From: Erythrobacter donghaensis
GTDB taxonomy: Bacteria > Pseudomonadota > Alphaproteobacteria > Sphingomonadales > Sphingomonadaceae
Direction: 5' to 3'
Assembly: GCF_001557325.1 (NCBI RefSeq)
Contig: NZ_LSJS01000281.1
Span: forward strand, 1 to 9,868
DNA length: 9,868 bases
This document shows positions 1 through 5,329 of this stretch, piece by piece (the stretch's first letter is position 1; every line of letters begins with the position of its first letter). Made by a program: the position numbers and the translations under genes. The notes under the pieces were generated by a model. It saw nothing but the letters and a program-made list of their open reading frames with translations. It did no database searches and was not told where the DNA came from.

Positions 1-1973
1 GGCGCGCCGATGCTGCCATTGGTCGAGAAAGTGAACTGGATGCGGTCGGCTTTCGTCTCGGCAAAGCTCACCGAGCGCCGGTCGACCCGCACCACCCGGC
101 CGATTTCGCCCGGATTCTCGGGGGCGTCGCGCGTCACCCGGCCCGGGAAGGCCGCCTCGGTCTCGGCAGTGATCTGCGGGAAGGCGCTGACCACGTCATC
201 CGAGCGGTTGATGATGTAATCGACCGTCAGGCGCGAATTCTCCCAGAACGGCAGCTCCCAGTTGGCCGAAAACTTCCAGTCGCGCTGCGTTTCGGGCGGG
301 AGGGCCGGATTGCCGCCGGTGAGCACCTCGGCCAGCACCGTCTCGCCGCGCACGAAATCGAACACGGGGACGTTGAAATTGGTGACCTGCGGATCGCCCA
401 GGGCCGAGAGCGAGGGCGCCACTTCGCGCCAGATATAGGTCGCCGACAGGTCGAGACCGTCAACGGGCTTCCACGTTATCCCCGCGTTCCAGTCCCCCAG
501 CGTCCCCGCGTCGCTGAGGTCTTCGAGCCCGGCCTGAAGGTTGAGCGTGAAGTCGCCGAGAGCATCGAGGAACTCGTCGCGCGTGCTCGTCAGCGGCACC
601 ACAAGGTTGGTGCCGGTCGAAATGCGCCGACGGGTCAGCTCGGCCCCCGTTGCCGAGCGCGTGTCGCTGCTTTGGATGCGGCGCCAGTCGAAGCCGAGGT
701 CGAAGGTCGCCAGCACCTCGCCGGCGGGAAGCGTGGCGAGCGGGCCTTCGAGCGTCGCCTGGGTCTCGGTGGTGATCGTCCGGCGGAAGGCGATGTCGAA
801 GCCGTTTGCGGTGTCGGTCGGAAGAGGACCGTTGAGGGCGAGCGTGCCGGCCAGCGCAGCGTCACGGAACACCTGAAGCTGGTCGGGCCTGAGCCGCCGG
901 TCGATCTCGGTCTCGGTCTCGCTGAACGAGCCGTCGAAGGTGGTGGTGAGCCGGAAGGCATTGATCGGCTGGTTGATCGACCCGGCGGCCGAGACCACGT
1001 CGTTCGATGTGCGCCGGGCAAGCGGGGTGTCGGCCCCGAAGGTGCGCAACGCGCTGGTGCCGGTGGGCGAGGTCAGCGTCACGATGTTGAGCCCGTCGAG
1101 GCTGCGGCTCTCGTTGCGCGCATAGTTGAGGTTGGCGCTGAGCGATGTGCCGCTCTCGACGATCGCCTTGGCCCAGGAGACGTTGGCGTCGAGCCCGAAG
1201 GTGTCGGCCAAGAGGCTGCGGAACTCCGCCTGGTCTGGATCGCCCGCAAGCTCCGACTGCGAGCCTTCGGTCTGCGGCACGCCCCGCTCGGCCTCGGTCA
1301 GCAGCGTCGTGTCCTCGACCCGGACATTGGCGTTGATCCGACCGCCATTGGCGATCTTGAGGATGCCCAATTGCTGCTCGTTGCGGCTGTAGCCTCCGCG
1401 CGAAGGTGCCTCGAATTCGAGATCGACCTGGCGGTTGGAGTAGTTGTCCTTGAGGATCAGGTTGATGACGCGGCGATCGGGCGGGAAGCCGAAGCGCTGG
1501 GCGACTTCCTCGGGGAACACCTCGACCTTGGCGAGCGCTTCGGGCGGGTAGTTGGCGAATTCGCGGAAGGAACCGATGCGGATCCCGTTGACCAGGATCA
1601 CCGGCTGCCCCCCGCCCCCGCGCCCGCGCGCCGAGCCGGTGCGCGCGCTGATCTGGGCGATGAGATCAGTGATCGACGTCACACCCTCGGCGGCGATCGC
1701 GGTCTCGTCGAGCTGGAGCAGCGGCGCCTGATCGACGAACAGTTGCCCGCGCACCCGGCCCGAACGCACCACGATCTCGCCCACGCCCGCGCCGGTATCG
1801 CTGGCGCTCTCGGGCTCCTCGGCCTCGGGCTGCTCCGCGGGCTCGGGCTGGGGCTGGGCCGCCACGGCGGTCGCGAGCCCGGTGTCGGCAGCGGCGAGCG
1901 GCAGGGCAAGCGCAACAGCAAGCACACAGGTTCCGGCGCGCAAGGACGCGCGGGTGAGCGGGGAGAGGTTCAT
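1..1973 (-). CDS. TonB-dependent receptor, N-terminal 657 residues (C-terminus off the left edge)
   Basis: Outer-membrane receptor predicted to import a ligand using TonB/ExbBD energy; the substrate cannot be read from sequence. The minus-strand frame is open from ATG 1973 to the left edge, with AAGGGA 4 nt upstream of the ATG. Residues 1-40 look like a signal peptide (charged start, hydrophobic run 16-29, likely Ala-X-Ala cleavage near 37-40). Residues 40-58 form a Pro/Glu/Gln-rich spacer. The plug lies at about 75-180: a TSITDLIAQIS helix (99-109), a Gly-rich GRGGGGQPVILVNG turn (117-130) and PPEALAKVEVFPEEVAQRFG (143-162). The remainder is barrel-like, with alternating polar and hydrophobic segments and many aromatics. 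The Gly-rich loop and the PPEA..EV.PEEVA block match a sphingomonad receptor subfamily of roughly 800-900 residues, so some 150-250 residues are probably missing here. The gene is divergent from infA. Family call is firm; ligand unknown. Confidence 0.88.
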   Translation of the reverse strand, partial: MNLSPLTRASLRAGTCVLAVALALPLAAADTGLATAVAAQPQPEPAEQPEAEEPESASDTGAGVGEIVVRSGRVRGQLFVDQAPLLQLDETAIAAEGVTSITDLIAQISARTGSARGRGGGGQPVILVNGIRIGSFREFANYPPEALAKVEVFPEEVAQRFGFPPDRRVINLILKDNYSNRQVDLEFEAPSRGGYSRNEQQLGILKIANGGRINANVRVEDTTLLTEAERGVPQTEGSQSELAGDPDQAEFRSLLADTFGLDANVSWAKAIVESGTSLSANLNYARNESRSLDGLNIVTLTSPTGTSALRTFGADTPLARRTSNDVVSAAGSINQPINAFRLTTTFDGSFSETETEIDRRLRPDQLQVFRDAALAGTLALNGPLPTDTANGFDIAFRRTITTETQATLEGPLATLPAGEVLATFDLGFDWRRIQSSDTRSATGAELTRRRISTGTNLVVPLTSTRDEFLDALGDFTLNLQAGLEDLSDAGTLGDWNAGITWKPVDGLDLSATYIWREVAPSLSALGDPQVTNFNVPVFDFVRGETVLAEVLTGGNPALPPETQRDWKFSANWELPFWENSRLTVDYIINRSDDVVSAFPQITAETEAAFPGRVTRDAPENPGEIGRVVRVDRRSVSFAETKADRIQFTFSTNGSIGA

Positions 1974-1977
1974 GAAG

Positions 1978-1983
1978 TCCCTT
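1978..1983 (-). promoter_or_regulatory. Ribosome-binding site of the left TonB-dependent receptor
   Basis: On the minus strand AAGGGA sits 4 nt before the ATG at 1973. It supports this start, which also gives a complete signal peptide. Confidence 0.55.
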
Positions 1984-2138
1984 CAGTTACTGCACATTTC
2001 GCCACGAGGCAGCGGGGCGGCCGTTACCGCTCCCGCAAAACGGTGCGGTTACGCAAAGAGGCGGCCCGGGAATGAGGGTCTCTCCCCGAACCGGACCATC
2101 GCTGCGGATCCGCCATTCTCGCCCTAACGCACGAGCCT

Positions 2139-2217
2139 TCCCTTTTGGTTCCCGCATCGCTAAAGCGCTCCCTCGCATCGACCGGCGCATTGTCCGCCGC
2201 AACGAAAACCAAAGGGA
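2139..2217 (+). promoter_or_regulatory. Possible long-range leader stem covering the infA ribosome-binding site
   Basis: TCCCTTTTGGTT at 2139-2150 is complementary to AACCAAAGGGA at 2207-2217, giving 11 pairs with one bulged T. The right arm contains AAAGGGA (2211-2217), the only good Shine-Dalgarno for infA, 4 nt before its ATG. Between the arms is a smaller hairpin, CGGCG 2183-2187 with CGCCG 2195-2199 and a 7-nt loop. If the transcript starts upstream of 2139 the RBS could be sequestered. The pairing is seen in the sequence; a regulatory role is inference, and no confident promoter was identified. Confidence 0.35.
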
Positions 2218-2221
2218 ATAC

Positions 2222-2467
2222 ATGGCCAAGGAAGAACTCCTCGAAATGCGCGGGCGCGTGGTTGAATTGCTGCCCAATGCGATGTTCCGGGTGGAGCTTG
2301 AAAACGGCCATGAAGTGCTCGGGCACACCGCGGGCAAGATGCGCAAGAACCGCATCCGGGTGCTGGTGGGCGACGAGGTGCTGTGCGAGCTCACCCCCTA
2401 CGATCTCACCAAGGCGCGCATCACCTACCGCTTCATGCCGGGTCGCGGCGGCCCCGGCCCGCAGTAA
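2222..2467 (+). CDS. infA: Translation initiation factor IF-1
   Basis: IF-1 binds the 30S A site with IF-2 and IF-3 during initiation. The 81-residue product begins [19 protein letters not shown] and is one OB fold: [38 protein letters not shown] and the [13 protein letters not shown] end are all recognisable IF-1 blocks. The usual length is about 72; here the body runs to about residue 72 and is followed by a short Gly/Pro tail ending [11 protein letters not shown] 2222 is preceded by AAAGGGA. It is the first gene of a probable operon, with maf starting 18 nt after its stop. Identity is essentially certain; only the tail is unusual. Confidence 0.98.
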   Translation: MAKEELLEMRGRVVELLPNAMFRVELENGHEVLGHTAGKMRKNRIRVLVGDEVLCELTPYDLTKARITYRFMPGRGGPGPQ

Positions 2468-2485
2468 GGTAAAGGGGCCCGCGGC

Positions 2486-3058
2486 ATGGGCTCTCTCCAT
2501 CTGACATTGGCCTCGGCCTCGCCCCGGCGGCGCGAGTTGCTTGGCCGTCTGGGCCTTGCGCCCGATGCCGTCACGCCTGCCGATATCGACGAGACCCCTG
2601 CGAAGGCAGAACTCCCTCGCGCCTATGCCCTGCGCATGGGCCGCGAGAAGGCGCTCGCAATCGAGGCCCCCGGCTTCGTCCTGGCAGGCGACACGGTGGT
2701 CGCGGTCGGCCGCCGCATCCTCCCCAAGACCGAAACCGAGGCCGAAGCGCGCGCCTGCCTCGAACTGATGAGCGGGCGGCGTCATCAGGTGCTCTCCAGC
2801 GTGGTGCTACGCGCCCCCGACGGGAGTATGCGCGAGCGGCTCGACGAGACCGTCGTGTGCTTCAAGCGCCTCTCCGCGGAGGAGATCGCCGCCTATCTCG
2901 CGGGCGGCGAATGGCGCGGCAAGGCGGGCGGCTATGCCATTCAGGGCGCCGCGGAAGGGCTGATCGCGTGGATCAGGGGCAGCCATTCGGGGGTGATGGG
3001 CCTGCCGCTCTATCACACGAGGGCGCTGCTCAAGGCGGCGGGGTTCGCGATTGGCTGA
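2486..3058 (+). CDS. maf: Maf-family nucleoside triphosphate pyrophosphatase (dTTP/UTP type)
   Basis: Maf proteins hydrolyse non-canonical or excess NTPs to NMP and pyrophosphate and are linked to pool sanitation and division control. The 190 residues have the expected length. The substrate loop ASASPRRRELL is at 9-19, AGDTVV with the catalytic Asp at 69, Lys81 follows in the RRILPK segment, SGRRHQV is at 96-102, and KAGGYAIQG at 146-154. A Y-x-IQG block is typical of the YhdE (dTTP/UTP) subgroup rather than the YceF (m7GTP) subgroup, so that specificity is preferred; this is family knowledge plus inference. ATG 2486 lies 18 nt after infA, with only a weak AAAGGGG upstream. The 3' end overlaps the next gene by 8 nt, consistent with translational coupling. 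Confidence 0.95.
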   Translation: MGSLHLTLASASPRRRELLGRLGLAPDAVTPADIDETPAKAELPRAYALRMGREKALAIEAPGFVLAGDTVVAVGRRILPKTETEAEARACLELMSGRRHQVLSSVVLRAPDGSMRERLDETVVCFKRLSAEEIAAYLAGGEWRGKAGGYAIQGAAEGLIAWIRGSHSGVMGLPLYHTRALLKAAGFAIG

Positions 3059-4013
3059 GTGGTTGATCGAGGAAGGCATCGGCGAGACCCGCGCCCTCCT
3101 TATCGAAGGGCAGCAGGTGCGCGCCGCCAAGGTCATGTGGCCCGGCGAACTCGCCGCAGGTTCCCGCACCACCGGAAAGCTCACCGCCAAGCTCAAGGGC
3201 ACCCGTCGCGGGGTCGCACTGCTCGCAGACGGCACCGAGGCGCTGGTCGATCACCTGCCGCCGCACATCACCGAGGGCCAGAGCCTCGAGCTCGTCATCA
3301 CCCGCGCTCCCATCGCCGAGCGCGGGCGGTTGAAGCGGGCTCAGGCGCGGATCGCGGGAGCGGGTGTGCCGTCGCCCGGCCCGGCCCGGCCCGAGGGGCG
3401 CGTGGTCCGGCGCTTCCCCACAGGGCTGTGGGAGGAGGTCTGGCACGCCGCCTCGGCCCGCAGCCTCGACGTTCCGAATGGCGAAATCCTCGTCAGCGTC
3501 ACCCCGGCCATGACCGTGATCGACATCGACGGCGTGGGCGCACCCCGCGACGTGGCCCTCGCCGCCGTCCCCGCAATCGCCCGCGCGCTGGCGTTGTTCG
3601 ACCTCGGCGGCAATATCGGCATCGACTTTCCCACGCTCCAGACCAAGGAGGATCGCCGCGCGGTCGATGCAGCGCTCGATGCGGAGCTCGCCGACTGGCC
3701 GCACGAACGCACCGCGATGAACGGCTTCGGCTTCGTCCAGCTGGTCGCGCGGCTCGAGGGGCCCTCGCTGCTGCACCGCTTCGCGACAGCGCGCCTCGGG
3801 ATGGCCGCCCGCATGGCGCTGAGGCGCGGCGAAGTGGCAGCGGATGTGGGCGCAGGCTCGGTGCTCGAACTGCGCGTCCACGCCGCGCTCGAGGCCAAGC
3901 TCAAGCAGCCGTGGCTCGACGAATTGGCGCGCCGCACCGGGCGCGAGGTACGGATCGTCGCCGATCCTGCCCTTGCCATCGAAGCTGCCAATGCCCAGCT
4001 TGTGGGCGCATGA
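3051..4013 (+). CDS. Short RNase E/G-like protein (320 residues)
   Basis: RNase E/G enzymes are single-strand endoribonucleases for mRNA decay and rRNA/tRNA maturation. Residues 1-100 resemble the S1-containing N-terminus (LVDHLPPHITEGQSLELVITR, 65-85). An Ala/Pro/Gly-rich linker (101-118) leads directly to the DNase I-like catalytic part: TVIDIDG at 155-161, LFDLGGNIGIDF at 182-193, then a helical end. By hand alignment Asp158 and Asp192 match the two metal-binding Asp of E. coli RNase E (D303, D346), while the Asn at position 305 there is Asp160 here. Most of the RNase H-like/5'-sensor region is missing, and there are no cysteines, so no CPxC zinc link. Start is TTG 3051 inside the maf stop overlap; in-frame TTG 3063 is an alternative, and no nearby ATG fits. 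The stop overlaps yacG as ATGA. Activity may be altered; it could be a reduced paralogue beside a full-length RNase E elsewhere. Confidence 0.88.
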   Translation: MAEWLIEEGIGETRALLIEGQQVRAAKVMWPGELAAGSRTTGKLTAKLKGTRRGVALLADGTEALVDHLPPHITEGQSLELVITRAPIAERGRLKRAQARIAGAGVPSPGPARPEGRVVRRFPTGLWEEVWHAASARSLDVPNGEILVSVTPAMTVIDIDGVGAPRDVALAAVPAIARALALFDLGGNIGIDFPTLQTKEDRRAVDAALDAELADWPHERTAMNGFGFVQLVARLEGPSLLHRFATARLGMAARMALRRGEVAADVGAGSVLELRVHAALEAKLKQPWLDELARRTGREVRIVADPALAIEAANAQLVGA

Positions 4014-4195
4014 CCCTCGCCTCCAAGCCCTGCCCGATCTGCCGCAAGCCCCGGCACCCGGATCATCACCCCTTCTGCTCCACGCGCTGCCGCGACCGCG
4101 ATCTGGCGCGCTGGTTCTCCGATTCCTACGCCGTCCCCGGCCCGCCCGCCGATCCCGAAGAAGCGGCGCAGGAAAGCTGGCGCGAGCAGGATTGA
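4010..4195 (+). CDS. yacG: DNA gyrase inhibitor / zinc-binding protein YacG
   Basis: YacG binds GyrB and inhibits DNA gyrase in E. coli. The 61-residue product carries the diagnostic zinc site: Cys8-x2-Cys11, then Cys23-x3-Cys27, with the basic CRDRDLARW helix (27-35) straight after. An acidic tail (PADPEEAAQESWREQD) ends the protein, as in the family, and the length fits (E. coli about 65). The ATG overlaps the stop of the RNase E/G-like gene by 4 nt (ATGA), so it is probably translated by coupling as the last gene of the infA operon. This is the standard neighbourhood of yacG in sphingomonads as I know it. Confidence 0.93.
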   Translation: MTLASKPCPICRKPRHPDHHPFCSTRCRDRDLARWFSDSYAVPGPPADPEEAAQESWREQD

Positions 4196-4236
4196 GCCGC
4201 GCGGAACAATCGTGGCGTTCTGTGGACAAAACCCCC

Positions 4237-4265
4237 TTGCCAAGGCCAACTCGCTTCGCCATAGG
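4237..4265 (+). promoter_or_regulatory. Candidate sigma70-type promoter for tRNA-Phe (and purC)
   Basis: TTGCCA at 4237-4242 and CATAGG at 4260-4265 are separated by 17 nt, the optimal spacing, and lie about 60 nt upstream of the mature tRNA 5' end. The -35 matches TTGACA at 5 of 6 positions; the -10 is weaker. The -35 sits within a small palindrome, CCTTGCCAAGG. No factor-independent terminator is visible between yacG and this site, so read-through from the infA operon is also possible. Confidence 0.38.
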
Positions 4266-4325
4266 GCCGCTCTCATTTGCTCGCCGGGGCAGCCGAATGG
4301 CATCTCCCCGTCGCTCGCAGCGAAT

Positions 4326-4400
4326 GCCCGGGTAGCTCAGGGGTAGAGCAGCGGATTGAAAATCCGCGTGTCGGTGGTTCAAATCCGCCCCCGGGCACCA
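4326..4400 (+). tRNA. tRNA-Phe (anticodon GAA), CCA encoded
   Basis: A full cloverleaf can be drawn. Acceptor GCCCGGG 4326-4332 pairs with CCCGGGC 4390-4396. D-arm GCTC/GAGC is 4335-4338/4346-4349. Anticodon stem GCGGA/TCCGC encloses TTGAAAA, with GAA at 4358-4360. T-arm GGTGG/CCGCC encloses TTCAAAT. Discriminator A4397 and the encoded CCA (4398-4400) close it. The 8 nt before it (CAGCGAAT, 4318-4325) are perfectly complementary to 4400-4407, so the precursor could form an extended end stem. purC starts 23 nt downstream. Confidence 0.97.
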
Positions 4401-4409
4401 TTCGCTGAT

Positions 4410-4415
4410 AAGGGA
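4410..4415 (+). promoter_or_regulatory. Ribosome-binding site of purC
   Basis: AAGGGA lies 8 nt before ATG 4424 and begins 9 nt after the tRNA CCA end. tRNA 3' processing would therefore give a purC message whose 5' end is almost at its RBS. Confidence 0.6.
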
Positions 4416-4423
4416 AACTGACG

Positions 4424-5227
4424 ATGTCCCGCCGCACCAAGCTCTACGAAGGCAAGGCCAAGATCCTCTACGAGGGCCCCGAGCCGGGCACGCTCATCCA
4501 GTATTTCAAGGATGACGCGACCGCCTTCAACGCCGAGAAGAAGGGCACCATCAACGGCAAGGGCGTGATCAACAACCGCATCAGCGAGCACGTCTTCACC
4601 CGCCTCGGCCACATCGGCATCCCCACCCACTTCATCCGCCGCCTCAACATGCGCGAGCAGCTGATCCGGCAGGTCGACATCATTCCGCTCGAAGTGGTGG
4701 TGAGGAACGTCGCCGCCGGCTCGATCAGCAAGCGCCTCGGCATCGAGGAAGGCGAGCCGCTGCCGCACACGCTGATCGAATACTACTACAAGGACGATGC
4801 CCTGGGCGATCCGCTGGTCGCCGAAGAGCACATCGCCTGCTTCAACTGGGCCTCCAACGACGAGATGCACGACATCTCCTCGATGGCGATCCGCATCAAC
4901 GACTTCCTGTGCGGAATGTTCGCCGCGATCGACATCCGCCTGATCGACTTCAAGCTCGAATTCGGGCGGCTCTACGACGGCGATTACAGCCGCGTGATCC
5001 TCGCCGACGAGATCAGCCCCGATGGCTGCCGGTTGTGGGACATGGCAACCGGCGAAAAGCTCGACAAGGACCGCTTCCGCCGCGACCTCGGCGGCGAGGA
5101 GGAGGCCTACCGCGAGGTCGCCCGCCGCCTCGGCCTGCTCAACGGCGAGGACACTGGTCCGGGCGAGGTGTTCGACCTTTCCCACGCCCGCTCGCGCCTG
5201 CGCGGCCCGCCGCCGCTCAAGAAGTGA
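4424..5227 (+). CDS. purC: Phosphoribosylaminoimidazole-succinocarboxamide synthase (SAICAR synthase)
   Basis: PurC joins CAIR and L-aspartate with ATP to make SAICAR in de novo purine synthesis, in the cytoplasm. The 267 residues show the N-terminal ATP-binding start [12 protein letters not shown] (5-16), FKDDATAFN (28-36), and both family signatures: [15 protein letters not shown] (86-100) and LIDFKLEFG (173-181). [13 protein letters not shown] (194-206) follows. It is somewhat longer than the E. coli enzyme (237), with an extra C-terminal tail ending PPPLKK, which seems common in alphaproteobacteria. Start ATG 4424 has a good AAGGGA. No purS, purQ or purL follows; the next gene is an M16 protease 102 bp away. 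Close spacing to tRNA-Phe suggests co-transcription (inference). Confidence 0.98.
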   Translation: MSRRTKLYEGKAKILYEGPEPGTLIQYFKDDATAFNAEKKGTINGKGVINNRISEHVFTRLGHIGIPTHFIRRLNMREQLIRQVDIIPLEVVVRNVAAGSISKRLGIEEGEPLPHTLIEYYYKDDALGDPLVAEEHIACFNWASNDEMHDISSMAIRINDFLCGMFAAIDIRLIDFKLEFGRLYDGDYSRVILADEISPDGCRLWDMATGEKLDKDRFRRDLGGEEEAYREVARRLGLLNGEDTGPGEVFDLSHARSRLRGPPPLKK

Positions 5228-5286
5228 TGGCGCCGAAGAAAAGGCACGGTTGAAGAAATAGGCTGACAGGCCGATTTCAGCCGTTA

Positions 5287-5318
5287 GTCTCTTGCGGGTA
5301 ACAACCGAAGCGAGAGAC
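5287..5318 (+). promoter_or_regulatory. Hairpin in the leader of the M16 protease gene
   Basis: GTCTCTTGC (5287-5295) pairs with GCGAGAGAC (5310-5318): 9 pairs including one G-U, with a 14-nt loop that can itself pair GGT with ACC around AACA. The right arm holds GAGAG, the closest thing to a Shine-Dalgarno for ATG 5330, so folding could dampen translation. There is no T tract after it, so it is not an intrinsic terminator for purC. Function is inference. Confidence 0.35.
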
Positions 5319-5329
5319 GTCTGAAATCC

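Noticed and set aside
1803..1860. Repetitive GC-rich stretch that could look like a minisatellite
   Set aside because: It encodes the Pro/Glu/Gln-rich spacer after the receptor signal peptide, without an exact repeat unit.
672..2075. A 467-codon plus-strand open frame opposite the left receptor
   Set aside because: It is antisense to a clear TonB-dependent receptor, runs past that gene's start into the spacer, and has no recognisable domain.
3030..4382. A 450-codon minus-strand open frame opposite the RNase E/G-like gene and yacG
   Set aside because: It overlaps three real genes and the tRNA, and is compositionally biased; it is a shadow of the plus-strand coding.
4318..4400. tRNA-Phe as an integration (att) site for a genomic island
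   Set aside because: Housekeeping genes lie on both sides; no integrase and no direct repeat of the tRNA 3' end is seen within the window.
5261..5282. Inverted repeat GGCTGA/TCAGCC after purC as a possible terminator
   Set aside because: Only 6 bp with a 10-nt loop and no T tract.
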